A DNA stretch of 64,000 nt from the NCBI GenBank assembly GCA_022376925.1, contig JAIOJX010000002.1, positions 133,558,831 through 133,622,830 on the forward strand. Reading direction: 5' to 3'. The stretch's first letter is position 1, and every line of letters begins with the position of its first letter. The position numbers were made by a program, and so were the translations under genes. This stretch comes from Tragulus kanchil. Lineage: Eukaryota; Chordata; Mammalia; Artiodactyla; Tragulidae. A model generated the notes under the pieces. It made no database searches. It saw nothing but the letters and a program-made list of their open reading frames with translations, and was not told where the DNA came from. Below are positions 53,441-63,718 of the stretch, piece by piece.

Positions 53441-53703
53441 TTTTTTTTTTTAATATTGATTTTATTTATCGATTTGGCTGCCTCGGGTGCCAGTTGCTGC
53501 ACTTAGGATCTTCACTGCATCATTCCGAACCTTTTGTTGCGGTGCACAGACTCTCTAGTGGTGGTGCGTGGGCTCCATAGTCGTGGTTCGAGGCGTTAGT
53601 TGCCCTGAGGCATATGGGATCTTAGTCCCCCGGCCAGGGATCGAACCTGCGTCCACTGCATTGCAAGGTGGATTCTTCGCCACTGGATCACCGCTGGAAG
53701 TCC
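53441..53703 (-). mobile_element. CHR-type tRNA-derived SINE, copy 2
   Basis: Duplicate of 52356-52618 in pair 12. Confidence 0.9.
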
Positions 53704-53762
53704 TGGGGCTTTTATTCTTGAGAACGTGCTCTCCTGTCTAGTCTCACCACCTCTAGTGGACT

Positions 53763-54060
53763 CACCTTGAGAGTCTGGGGCAAGATTTGACCTTCCAAGG
53801 AGCTGTTCTCTAGTGCAGGATGCCTCCCAGCAGCTGAGGACCGGTCCCCCTCCATTATAAAAGCCCTCAATTATAGGCTGTCTGTGCCTGGGGGCCTCTC
53901 TGGACAGTCTCTTCTCCTGCAGAGCCTCAATCATATTCTGCGGAGGACCTCCAGCGGAGAAGCGGGTCCCCTCCACACATCTTCAACAAAGTGCTGATCA
54001 GAGCAGAGAGACCAGACAGCCTAATGGTGGAAGCAAGGGCCTTAAAGAGGAACGTTGCTA
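53763..54060 (-). other. Unassigned; weak exon-like layout on the minus strand
   Basis: On the minus strand a pyrimidine-rich AG (near 54000) is followed by about 230 bases and then TCTCAAG|GTGAG (53762-53770). One frame is open for about 70 codons but has an in-frame stop near its 5' end. Too weak to call a gene. Confidence 0.2.
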
Positions 54061-54540
54061 TGTCTGCCTACATAAAAATTATTTCTGAATGACCAAAACA
54101 AAAATCCGTAAGCACGGGCATGTCCAACTAATACAAATATTTGCCGCTTTTAGGACAGGTAATTTCACAGAGAGCTCTCACAAGTTAAAGATGAACCACC
54201 TGTTCCAAAAACAGAAGGGAAAAAGGAGTCGAGGCTATGATTCAACTAATCCTAAGAAATACAGATTGAATTCAAACATATGAAACGTTGCTCAACTCTG
54301 AAAACAAAAATGTGCAACAAAACCACACCAACTCTGTCTTCCACCCGCTGGATGGCTGGGTAGCACCCAGTGCTGGTGGAGACATTGGGATTCTCAGACT
54401 CCCCTGGTGCGAGCACAGCCTCGGCGGGGGCGGCTGGGGGAGTTAAGGAAACGGTCAGTATTTACGATGCTCACATCCTTGGTCTCTGCCGCTTCACCTC
54501 TTGAAATGTATCCCGTGGATGTTGCTGCGTTTAACTCATT
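54061..54540 (+). mobile_element. Ancient L1 fragment
   Basis: 'acatatgaaacgttgctcaa', 'tgctggtggagacattggga' and 'ttctcagactcccctggtg' follow diverged L1 ORF2-end text. Confidence 0.45.
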
Positions 54541-54738
54541 CTGTTAGCCAAAGAGAGTCAGTGCTGTGTGAGCGCAAATGATCGGAAATGAGCTCAACAG
54601 CTGCCAGAGAGGAACTAATTGCTGTGCATGTCAGGACAGCCCCGCAAGAGAAAATGATGCATCATTCCGAAGACAGCAGTAGCTCCTCATGCATAAATGT
54701 GAAATTGTCTCCTGGGTGTGCTGTTAAAAGTACAAGGT

Positions 54739-55013
54739 GGGGGCTTCCCCGGTGCTCCCGTGGGTAAAGAGTCTCCCTTGCAGTGCAAGGGGCACCGGTT
54801 CAATTCCTAGCCCAGGAAGATCCCGAATGCTGCGGAGCGGCTGGACCATTGTGTCTAATTATGAGCCAGCTCTATAGCACATGTGCTCTGCAACAAGAGA
54901 GGCCACTGCGATGGGAGGCCCTCACAGGCCAAAGAATAAAGATGGATGAAAATAAATAAATAAAAAACCAATTTAAAAAAAAGGAGACCAAAATTTAAAA
55001 AAAAAAAAAAACA
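54739..55013 (+). mobile_element. Young tRNA-derived SINE, short-tail form
   Basis: Head 'gggcttccccggtgctcccg', body with the middle shortened, 'agatggatgaaaataaataa', tail with 'gagaccaaaatttaaaa'. Flanked by tacaaggt at 54731-54738 and 55014-55021. Confidence 0.9.
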
Positions 55014-55054
55014 TACAAGGTATAAAATAGTGTATAGTGTGTGTGTGTTTTATA

Positions 55055-55200
55055 AAGGGAGTTTAGGGGAGAATGGATACATGTATATGTATGGCTGAGT
55101 CTCTTCACTGTTCACCAGAAACTATCACAACATTGTTTGTTAATCAGCTATACCCCAATACAAAATAAAAAGTCTAAAGTAAAATAGATAACTAAAAAAA
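55055..55200 (+). mobile_element. L1 3' end (ruminant type)
   Basis: 'gatacatgtatatgtatggc', 'gaaactatcacaacattgtt', 'atcagctataccccaataca' and an A-rich tail. Confidence 0.85.
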
Positions 55201-55475
55201 GGAATTCAATGTGCACAAATATGTATATGTTTGCATACATATGTATATATTTGTACATGCACATTAGAATTTGGAGGCACTCTAGAAGCTGGTGATAATG
55301 ATTGACTTTGGAAGGGACACTGATGAATGAGCATACAGTGTGACATTCCCTAGATGTTTTTCCCCTCACTCAGTTGTTAACAGGTATAAAATCTAGCTAC
55401 AAGTGTCTTCTTTTTCCTTATTTAAAACCAGCATGACTCTAGAGATAAGATTAATTCCCCCTCTGACTATGACCC
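55201..55475. other. Unassigned AT-rich sequence
   Basis: Contains repeated 'atatgtatat' words; no family recognised. Confidence 0.4.
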
Positions 55476-55486
55476 AAATTATATAA

Positions 55487-55679
55487 AGTCAAAAGTCAAG
55501 TCGCTCAATCATGTCTGACCTTTGGCCACCCATGGACGAGCCATGGGGATTCTCCAGGCAAGAGGACTGAAGTGGGTAGACCTTCCCTTCTCCAGGGGAT
55601 CTTCCCAGCCCAGGGATCGAACCCAGGTCTCCCACATTGCAGGTGGATTCTTTACCAGCTGAGTCGCCCGGGAAGCCCC
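55487..55679 (-). mobile_element. Bov-tA SINE with target-site duplication
   Basis: 'gtcgctcaatcatgtctgac', 'cccatggacgagccatggg', end 'cgcccgggaagcccc'. Flanked by aaattatataa at 55476-55486 and about 55679-55690. Confidence 0.93.
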
Positions 55680-55724
55680 AAATTATATAATTCATGTTCA
55701 AAAAAAAAAAAAACCCATGAATTA

Positions 55725-56035
55725 ACTGTTTTAAATAGGGTCTTTATCATGAAAGAACACATATTGTATGATTCCACTTATGTGAGGTATTAGAATAGGC
55801 AAGTTCCGAGAGACAGTAGAAGAGGTTCCCGGGGCTGTGGGGGAGGGGTGGATGGGGAGTCAGTGTTTAACTGAGGGTAGAGTTTCATTCTGGTTGCAAT
55901 GATGACATTTTTTGAAGAAAGATAAGTGGCGATGGTTGCACAACAGTGGGAATGTGTAATGTCACTGAAATATACACTGAAAATGATTAAAATGGCGACC
56001 CTTTGTGTCTATTATGAGTAAGTTTCCATCAACAG
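55725..56035 (+). mobile_element. L1 3'-UTR relic
   Basis: 'cacatattgtatgattccac', 'ggggctgtgggggaggggtg', 'gtttcattctggttgcaatg' follow old L1 3'-end text. Confidence 0.6.
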
Positions 56036-56054
56036 CATATTAACAAGTTAGTTT

Positions 56055-56326
56055 ATTTTTTTTAATTTTTGGCCTCTTTTATTGGTTTTTTATTTATTTC
56101 TTTTCATCCGTCTTTGTTCCATGGCCTGTGTGGGCCTCCCATTGCAGCGGCCTCTCCCGGCGCAGAGCACCAGCTCTGGGCACATGTGCTGCAGAGAGCC
56201 AACTGATAATTGGACACACTGGTCCAGCCACTCCATGGCACGTGGGATCTTCCTGGCCAGGGATCACGCTGGTGCCCCTTGGACTGAAAGGCAAACTCTT
56301 TACCCACTGGACCACCAGGAAAGCCC
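56055..56326 (-). mobile_element. Young tRNA-derived SINE, short-tail form, perfect 13-bp duplication
   Basis: 'ttttggcctcttttattgg' antisense tail, body 'gcacatgtgctgcagagagc', head 'ggaccaccaggaaagccc'. Flanked by aacaagttagttt at 56042-56054 and 56327-56339. Confidence 0.94.
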
Positions 56327-56339
56327 AACAAGTTAGTTT

Positions 56340-56650
56340 TAAAACAGATAACTGTGGGAAACGTGGAAGTGTAATTGCTGGTCAGCCAGGGCTACTTGAA
56401 CTTTTATTTTGTGGAATGAGTATTACTGTTTTCGTGTAAGAAACAGGCAGTAAAGGCTGGGAGGAAGACTGCCATGACACCTTGCACATTAACTATGACA
56501 TTTCAATTCACAGGTTGAATTGAAATGACAAATATTTCAACCTGAATGTTGATGTCAATGTATCTTTACCGAAAAAAAGGTTAAAATGGTAAACTTTTTG
56601 GGTGTGTGTTCTACCATGATGAAAAAATTTAGGGCTACAGAAAAAAAACA
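56340..56650. other. Unassigned sequence
   Basis: No repeat or exon recognised. A small inverted pair ('caattcacaggttgaattg') sits at about 56504-56523. Confidence 0.35.
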
Positions 56651-56651
56651 A

Positions 56652-57060
56652 GTAGGGGCTTTGATATCAGAGTGCTTTGGTTCTAGTCCTTGATTCCACT
56701 GTGTGTACTTGATCCAGTGTGTGTACTTTTTAAAAGCATCAGTTTTCCCACCTGCAAAATGGGTTTTCAGAGAGTACCTGGCTCACAGAGGGCTTCCCTA
56801 GTGGCTCAGATGGTAAAGTATCTGCCTGCAATGCAAGAGACCCAGGTTCTATCCCTGGATCGGGAAGCTCCCCTGGAGAAGAGAATGGCAACCCACTCCC
56901 CTATTCTTGCCTGGAGAGTCCCATGAACAGAGAAGCCTGGGGGGCTACAGTCCATGAGGCTGCAAAGACTTGGACATGACTGAGTGACACACACACACCT
57001 GGCTCACAGAAATCCTACAGGAACTAAATGATTTTATCCATACAAAGTGCTTGTTGTGTA
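56652..57060 (+). mobile_element. MIR SINE split by Bov-tA
   Basis: 'cagagtgctttggttctagt', 'cacctgcaaaatgggttttc' on the left; 'ttatccatacaaagtgcttg' on the right of the Bov-tA at 56790-56996. Confidence 0.6.
56790..56996 (+). mobile_element. Bov-tA SINE with perfect 14-bp target-site duplication
   Basis: Head 'gggcttccctagtggctcag', body 'ggcaacccactcccctattc', end 'cttggacatgactgagtgac' and a CA-rich tail. Flanked by acctggctcacaga at 56776-56789 and 56997-57010. Confidence 0.95.
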
Positions 57061-57344
57061 TCTCTCAAACTCCCGCAAGAGATCCGGTTTAGGAGGATAG
57101 GGAGGCTAGAATCAGCTACCAAACCAAGTATTAAAATCAGCAGATTTGGGGGATCTATATATAGGAAGTTTATAAAAAGCACCATCTGTATTTTTTATCT
57201 CACTTTGCAGTTGCAAAAAAAGAAAAAATTGTTAATGTATTTCCATAGTGTGAAATTACAGAATAGCCAGGCAAGTCATCTTGGCCGGTGGGAGACCACC
57301 AAGGATGAAGCAGTTCTAAACCTGTGGCCTCCTTAGCTACAAAG

Positions 57345-57560
57345 ATTTGAACTCTGGCTCTGTCACTTCTTAGCTGTGTGACCTCAGGCAAGTTAGTGAA
57401 CCTCTCTGTGTTTTAGTTTTCTTATCTGTAAACTGAAGGGAATAGTAATTCTCACCCCGTTAGGGATGTGACTGGGATTAAAGGTATCAAGTGCTTAGAG
57501 CAGTGACTGGCCCACAGCGCGTCTGAAGTAATTGTTAAAAAAATAAATAGACTTGAAATA
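57345..57560 (+). mobile_element. MIR SINE
   Basis: 'gatttgaactctggctctgt', 'gtgacctcaggcaagttagt', 'agtgcttagagcagtgactg'. Near full-length. Confidence 0.9.
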
Positions 57561-58485
57561 AACCTGATAGTCTTAAGTATGCTTGTTTTTAAAAGCTGAT
57601 CTTTTTTTTTTTTTTTTTAACACAAAGGAAACAGTCTCCTAGCAAAGTAGCAAAGACATACTCAGGGTGCTGAGCTTAATCTGGATGACTTCTCTGGGTG
57701 GCATGGGGGTTGGGGAGGCCAAGATAAGGTAGAGGAGCCCGGCTGATGAAGGATGGGTCAGTAAGAGGCTCCGAGAGGTTCAGGGATTCTTTCCCAGGAG
57801 TTCCAACAGACAGGACAACAGCCCCTACTTCCTCCTCCCACCTTGTGCCCCCTAATGGGGAGAGTCTTGAGGATCAGGAGGTGGTTCAGGCAGCCTTGCT
57901 TCCTCCTGGGGTGTCAGGGAGCTCCCTCCCAAGCCGGGGCACGGACGGAGGGCTGAGACCTGAGACACCTGGCCACTCCCTCCTTCAGGAGCCGCACCTG
58001 CACCCATGGAATCAAGGCTCTTAAGCAGGGGCTGGATTACGACCTTCCCAAACAAGCTGATTCCTGAAATTCCACGCTTACCTATGTCTGTGAGTGGAGC
58101 TTGTTGATTTTCCTGGTGGAAAGGCACTACCCCTCCACCCCAGGAGGGATCACTTTGTCCTTTCTCAGCGGTTTGCACCACAGCGAGAAGGAGTTTGGCA
58201 GCTGAGAGAGACCACAGAGCATCTTCGGGGTTGAGGCTGTGGATCTGGACGCAACCTTGGAAGGGAAGAATGTGAAATGGTTAGACGTGTGCTTGGCGAG
58301 TACTGGGCACTCCCGCGTGGAAGGAGGGGCATTTACTGGGCGGGAGCGGGGCTCGTGATTTCCCACAGGCTGCCTGGGAAGACAGCTCCTGTCCCCAGAG
58401 CCTTGTCTCCACATTTTAAGTGTTAAAATCCCCCAAATGCTTTAATGCTGTGCTTTGGACGCGCGTTTACATAACGTTTGAGGGT
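57561..58485. other. Unassigned, largely non-repetitive sequence
   Basis: After a poly-T run (57601-57618) no repeat is recognised to 58485. Frames on both strands (57746-58414) lack domains. An isolated minus-strand donor-like CATAG|GTAAGC near 58080 is not enough for an exon call. Confidence 0.4.
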
Positions 58486-58489
58486 TTGA

Positions 58490-58610
58490 GAGTTTAAGGC
58501 GCTGGATTTGGAGCTCCGTATTGTGTGACCTTGCGCGTGAGACACTTAACCTCTGAGCCCCAACCCTAGCCTGAGGATTGGGGACAATAGGACTTCCTGC
58601 GGGGGCCTCA
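58490..58610 (+). mobile_element. MIR SINE, copy 1
   Basis: 'ttgtgtgaccttgcgcgtga', 'gacacttaacctctgagccc', 'ctgaggattggggacaatag'. The right part is duplicated at 59658-59745. Confidence 0.7.
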
Positions 58611-59061
58611 GTAAGCACACCCAGCACCTTAGCTCTGTGGCTGGTGGATAACTGGCTGTCATTCACTGGCCTTCTTACTGCTCCCATGCACTCCAGAAAT
58701 GCTGGTCTGGCCCCGCTTCGAGAAGGGATGCGTATGGGGCCGAGGAATGAGAGTTCTGGGCTGAAAAGACCAAAGCGCCTGTAGAATTCAGGGAACATTG
58801 AAAGATCAGAATCGGCCTGGGCGTGTGTGTCCACGGAGGAGTGATCCTCAAGCGGAGGGTGGACGGGTTGGTTGCAGCTTGCTGGCTGGTGGAGCGGGAG
58901 CCAGCCTGGGCCTCACCCTCCCTGACCCCTCTGACACCTGGTGACGGCCAGCGGCAGCCTGGCCACAGGGTGACCCACCCATTGGGCATATCTCCCCAGC
59001 CTCCGCGCCCCCACAAAGACGGCAGAGCCTGGAGGAGCTGGCTGGGGGAAGGGGAGGGGCA
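58611..59061. other. Unassigned GC-rich sequence
   Basis: Overlapping frames on both strands without domains. Duplicated at 59746-60193. Confidence 0.4.
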
Positions 59062-59217
59062 GTGCAGTTCATTCGCTCAGGTGCGTCCGACTCTTTGCCA
59101 CCCCATGGACCGCAGCACGCCTGGCTTCCCTGTCCTTCACCCTCTCCCGGAGTTTGCTCAAACTCGTGTCCATTGAGTCGGTGATGGCATCCAACCACCT
59201 CGTCCTCTGTCATCAAG
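59062..59217 (-). mobile_element. BovB 3'-end fragment, copy 1
   Basis: 'gtgcagttcattcgctcagg', 'cttccctgtccttcaccctc', 'ggcatccaaccacctcgtcc' are antisense BovB. Confidence 0.9.
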
Positions 59218-59339
59218 AGGAGGGGGGAGTCAGACACATTTCCCAGCCTTGCGGGAATATTTAGGAAGTGTTTCCTGAAGCCTTCAACACTAGATCGCAG
59301 GGGCTGAAACTCCCAGGGGCCAGATTTTGTCTGTTTTGT

Positions 59340-59455
59340 TTACTGCTTCACTGCTCTAGCCCCAGCTCCCTGTCGATGCTCAGTGATGCTTGTTGAGTGA
59401 ATAAATGACTGATGGCTATATGTACTAGGCCCTGGAGATACAGAGCTGAGTGAGC
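59340..59455 (-). mobile_element. L2/MIR-like relic, copy 1
   Basis: 'cagtgatgcttgttgagtga' and 'taggccctggagatacagag' resemble an old mammalian repeat. Duplicated at 60472-60587. Confidence 0.4.
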
Positions 59456-60193
59456 CGTGTCTCTTGGCCCCCAGGAAGACTCTTTGAGGTCCACCCCCAC
59501 TGGAGAGTGCTTCTCTGGTGCACAGGGATAAACTGAGTTCAGGTTCCTCAACACAAGCTATGGCTTCCATTTTGGGCCCATGTGGCTTTCTACTCTACAG
59601 TAATAGTAATAGGTGGGCATTTTAAAGTTTACTCTACATGCCAGCCACATGTCTTTCGTGTGACCTTGGCGTGAGACACTTGACCTCAGAGCCCCAACCC
59701 TAGCCTGAGGATTGGGGACAATAGGACTTCCTGCGGGGGCCTCAGTAAGCACACCCAGCACCTTAGCTCTGTGGCTGGTGGATAACTGGCTGTCATTCAC
59801 TGGCCTTCTTACTGCTCCCATGCACTCCAGAAATGCTGGTCTGGCCCGCTTGAGAAGGGATGCGTATGGGGCCGAGGAATGAGAGTTCTGGGCTGAAAAG
59901 ACCAAAGCGCCTGTAGAATTCAGGGAACATTGAAAGATCAGAATCGGCCTGGGCGTGTGTGTCCACGGAGGAGTGATCCTCAAGCGGAGGGTGGACGGGT
60001 TGGTTGCAGCTTGCTGGCTGGTGGAGCGGGAGCCAGCCTGGGCCTCACCCTCCCTGACCCCTCTGACACCTGGTGACGGCCAGCGGCAGCCTGGCCACAG
60101 GGTGACCCACCCATTGGGCATATCTCCCCAGCCTCCGCGCCCCCACAAAGACGGCAGAGCCTGGAGGAGCTGGCTGGGGGAAGGGGAGGGGCA

Positions 60194-60349
60194 GTGCAGT
60201 TCATTCGCTCAGGTGCGTCCGACTCTTTGCCACCCCATGGACCGCAGCACGCCTGGCTTCCCTGTCCTTCACCCTCTCCCGGAGTTTGCTCAAACTCGTG
60301 TCCATTGAGTCGGTGATGGCATCCAACCACCTCGTCCTCTGTCATCAAG
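60194..60349 (-). mobile_element. BovB 3'-end fragment, copy 2
   Basis: Duplicate of 59062-59217 in pair 13. Confidence 0.9.
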
Positions 60350-60879
60350 AGGAGGGGGGAGTCAGACACATTTCCCAGCCTTGCGGGAATATTTAGGAAG
60401 TGTTTCCTGAAGCCTTCAACACTAGATCGCAGGGGCTGAAACTCCCAGGGGCCAGATTTTGTCTGTTTTGTTTACTGCTTCACTGCTCTAGCCCCAGCTC
60501 CCTGTCGATGCTCAGTGATGCTTGTTGAGTGAATAAATGACTGATGGCTATATGTACTAGGCCCTGGAGATACAGAGCTGAGTGAGCCGTGTCTCTTGGC
60601 CCCCAGGAAGACTCTTTGAGGTCCACCCCCACTGGAGAGTGCTTCTCTGGTGCACAGGGATAAACTGAGTTCAGGTTCCTCAACACAAGCTATGGCTCAT
60701 CAGACATATGTTGGTGGGGGCCCATGTGGCTTTCTACTCTACAGTAATAGTAATAGGTGGGCATTTTAAAGTTTACTCTACATGCCAGAAACATGTTACA
60801 TCACAGAATTCGTTCAGCGACCATGAAGGTACACTCTCCCTCACTTGACCTTTGGAGAGACTGAGCTGTCTCATTGCAT

Positions 60880-61050
60880 GATCTTATCAAAGTCTCCCAT
60901 TGTCCAGTGAACCAGGTGATGTCGTTGTCTGCATTTTGAAGATCAGAAAATATGCCCAGAGAGGTTAAGTCATTTCCCCAAGGTCACACAGAGCTAACAA
61001 ATGGTGGGGCTGGGTTCAAACTCAAGCAGTCTGACCACAGAGTTCAACCT
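60880..61050 (-). mobile_element. MIR SINE
   Basis: 'gcccagagaggttaagtcat', 'cccaaggtcacacagagcta', 'ggggctgggttcaaactcaa' are antisense MIR. Confidence 0.88.
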
Positions 61051-61215
61051 GCCTTTCCTCTGCTTCCAGACGAGTGTAGAGGAGGAATGGAAATTTTTAC
61101 TCCGTGACAATGGCTCTCACAGCCCTTGGTGCCCCCGCAGCGGGGTATAAGGTTTCAGCTGTTCCTCCCCCAGGAGCTCTCCTGGGGCACTGCATGTGTA
61201 AAGATCCTAATCTTG

Positions 61216-61350
61216 GGGCTTCCCTGGTGGTCCAGTGGGTGGAGAGTCTACCTTGCGGTACAAGGGGCACCGGTTCAATCGCTGGCCAAGGAGGATGGAT
61301 GAAAACAAATGAAAAAAAACAATAAAAGAGGCCAAAATTAAAAAAAAAAC
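61216..61350 (+). mobile_element. Young tRNA-derived SINE with internal deletion
   Basis: Head 'gggcttccctggtggtccag' and box-B region 'cggttcaatcgctggcca' fuse directly to the 3' part 'aggatggatgaaaacaaat' and 'aaaagaggccaaaatta'. About 150 bases of body are missing. Confidence 0.88.
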
Positions 61351-61845
61351 CCTAATTTCCTCCAACAGAGAGGGAGCAGACCACAGCTCGGCCTGCAGGT
61401 GGCCATGGTCCTGGGGCAGCAGCCCCTACCTGGGCACCAGTGTCTCAGCCTTCAAATCTCCCTGGAGGCCCGGGGGACAGCCACCCGGGGCCCAGGAAAC
61501 CCACCGAGGCCAGGCCCCCCTCTCAGGACCTCCCTCTGAAGCCAAGCGAGATTTTAGAGGTTGACAAGAAAGGAGACTTCGCAGAAAACAGGAGGGATCT
61601 ACAGAGAAAAATGTGACCCTTTTCTCCCCCTTTCTTGCCTCGAATGCATGCCTTTCACCTAGTGTTTGAGAAGGAGGGTGTTTATTTAACAAGGCGGTGG
61701 AACTCACGCTGGAGGTCTAGGTTCCAAGACCTCAGCTGACGCAACACTTAGAGTGCTGACTTAACACAGGCACGGTGAGCAATGTTCGACCTGGGTTACC
61801 TCATGCGGTCTGCACAGTACCCGTATCAGGTGGGTACCTCGTGGT
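61351..61845. other. Unassigned GC-rich sequence
   Basis: No repeat or exon recognised; the minus frame 61426-61707 has no domain. Confidence 0.4.
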
Positions 61846-61847
61846 CA

Positions 61848-61996
61848 TCACCAGCCGCATCATCTCCGTCATCATCATCATCCCTTCCTCATCACCATGA
61901 CTCATCATCACCATCATCTTCACCACAGTATACCCATTATTATCCTCCTCTCCTTCACCACCATCATCACCAACAACAGCGACATCATGGTCACCC
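61848..61996 (+). repeat. Degenerate (CAT/ATC)n trinucleotide repeat
   Basis: About 150 bases dominated by CAT, CAC and ATC triplets with interruptions. Translated, it gives His/Ser-rich or Met/Val-rich frames that should not be mistaken for genes. Confidence 0.92.
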
Positions 61997-62089
61997 ACAC
62001 GGCTTCCCAGACCCAAGGCCCACCCTGCAGACAGGGAAACATGACCCATCGAGGAGACATGATCCATTCATCCCCTAGAGAGAGAAGAA

Positions 62090-62245
62090 TTGGCCTCTCG
62101 AGGCTAAAAGACCCAAATCTGATTCCTCGCTCTGATACTTTCTTACTGTGTGGCTTTGAGCGATCGACCGAACCTCTGTGATCCTCTCCAAGCCCTTGAC
62201 TACGGGTAATCATAGTTCCCGCCTCATTGGGTTGGGATGCAGGTC
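62090..62245 (+). mobile_element. MIR SINE
   Basis: 'tcctcgctctgatactttct', 'actgtgtggctttgagcgat', 'aacctctgtgatcctctcc'. Confidence 0.7.
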
Positions 62246-63040
62246 ACGTGAACGGGTGCACGGAAAGGACTGGCAAGGGGCCTGGCTCAGATCATAAAAG
62301 CAAAGCAAACACAGGAAAGCACACCGGCAAGGGCAGCCGTGAAAGGGCAACCGAGTGCATGGGGCCGGGAGTTCCCCACCGCCCAGGGTGGCCAGGGGCA
62401 GGCGTTGCCCAGCGTGAGAACTGGTGCTGGAGGGTTAGTGCCAGGAAGCGTGGGGGCAGGACTGGAGAGAACACTCAAGGGCCCTTCTTTCTTTTCAAGG
62501 AGGCAGGGTGTGGAGGGATGGGATGGGGACCTTTCACCTGGAGCCCGGCTGCACGTCCAGAGCTGGAACGGCGATCCGTCCCATCCGAGAGAGACCAGGG
62601 AGCAAGATCCTTCTCCTAAGTGGATAAAGGAGGTTCCAGGAAGAAACAGCGACTCCCTGCCTCAGACCCCAGGAGCCCCCCAAAACTGCCAGCCTGGACC
62701 CCCACCATCCATGGTGATGTTCCCTTCTGGGCCGCCACCCTTTTTGATGAGTTGTCTCTGAACAGTGGGAGTGACGGACACCCAAGGCCAGTCTTCGGCC
62801 AGGCAGCCCTGAGCCTCTCACCACCAGCCTCCAGCTCCACAGGCCCGGGGGTGCCCTTCCCACAGAAGACATTGTGAGTAACACCCTTGAGTGTGCGTCA
62901 TGCACAACCGGCACCGTCGTATAGGGCAGCTCTGCTGGCCTCGCTCTTCCTGGAGTGGGTCCAGAATCTATCTTTGGGCATCCCAAAGCTTGTCCTTGAG
63001 AAGGTCGTCTCTGAGTGTCATGTGGACAGGGGAGGCGATG
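62246..63040. other. Unassigned GC-rich, non-repetitive sequence
   Basis: Overlapping frames on both strands (62227-63091). A GTGAGT at 62873 on the + strand is donor-like, but no matching acceptor or conserved frame is visible. Confidence 0.4.
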
Positions 63041-63044
63041 GATT

Positions 63045-63215
63045 ATTGAGAGGTGATATAGCAGAGCGGTTATGAGAGCAGCCTCTGGCATCAGGCAGGC
63101 ATGAGTTCAACCCTGTTCTATTGCTCTCACTCTGGGACTTTAGGAAAATCACCTGACCTCTCTGCCTCAGTGTTCGCATCTAAAAATGGGTCTATAATAA
63201 GACACATGCACCAGA
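63045..63215 (+). mobile_element. MIR SINE
   Basis: 'gatatagcagagcggttatg', 'cctctggcatcaggcaggca', 'cctctctgcctcagtgttcg'. Confidence 0.85.
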
Positions 63216-63718
63216 CCTCCCTCTCCTGTGGAATGAGAGCAAAAAGATGTTGCAGACCAAGTTCTAAGGATAGTGCCTACCCCATACCTCAGTGGTCCCT
63301 GCACGTTAGGGATCAATGATGTCTCCAGCCAGGGAGGTGGGGATCAGAGTCACCCACTGGAAGGCAGTAGGGTCAAATCTGATATCGTTGGCCCAGAGCT
63401 AGATCAAGTCCGTACTTGATGGGGCCTTGTCAGCATGACCTTTTCATAATCCGATGCTGCTAAGGTTTCAGCGATTATGGAGGGGAGATGTGTGGATCAA
63501 AACCAGGAAGAAGAAGACCTGCAGTTCAGGCCTCCGCGCCCTCAATTTATTCCTCCAACCCAGACCAAGTTTGTGCAGTCCATGAACCAAGAATGGTTTT
63601 TTCCTGTGGCTGAAAAAAAAAAAAAAATCAAGAGAAAAATCATATTCTAGGACGCATGTAAGCTACATGAAGTTCAAAATTCAGGATTCATAATGAAAGT
63701 ATTATTAGAACACAGCTG
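63216..63718. other. Unassigned sequence
   Basis: Poly-A run at 63611-63626; otherwise nothing recognised. Confidence 0.4.

Larger units (their letters stand above)
51612..53762. repeat. Tandem duplicate pair 12 (unit 1,085 bp)
   Basis: 51612-52677 recurs at 52698-53762. Differences: tgggggagc/tggggagc, gtggattcc/gtggatccc, ctggagggg/ctggggggg and gaggcttg-type single changes. Spacer of 20 bases at 52678-52697. Confidence 0.96.
58523..60787. repeat. Tandem duplicate pair 13 (unit about 1,132 bp)
   Basis: 58523-59644 recurs at 59658-60787. Differences near the start of copy 2: ttgcgcgtg/ttggcgtg, taacctc/tgacctc, ccccgcttcgag/cccgcttgag. Near the end, copy 1 has 'ggcttccattttgggccc' where copy 2 has a longer 'catcagacatatgttgg'-containing stretch. 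Confidence 0.95.

Noticed and set aside
61782..62078. 98-codon His/Ser-rich frame
   Set aside because: Produced by the CAT/ATC repeat; no start context or homologous domain.
62227..63091. Several frames of 85-185 codons on both strands with a GTGAGT at 62873
   Set aside because: Frames overlap on opposite strands, no domain is seen, and no acceptor pairs with the donor-like site.
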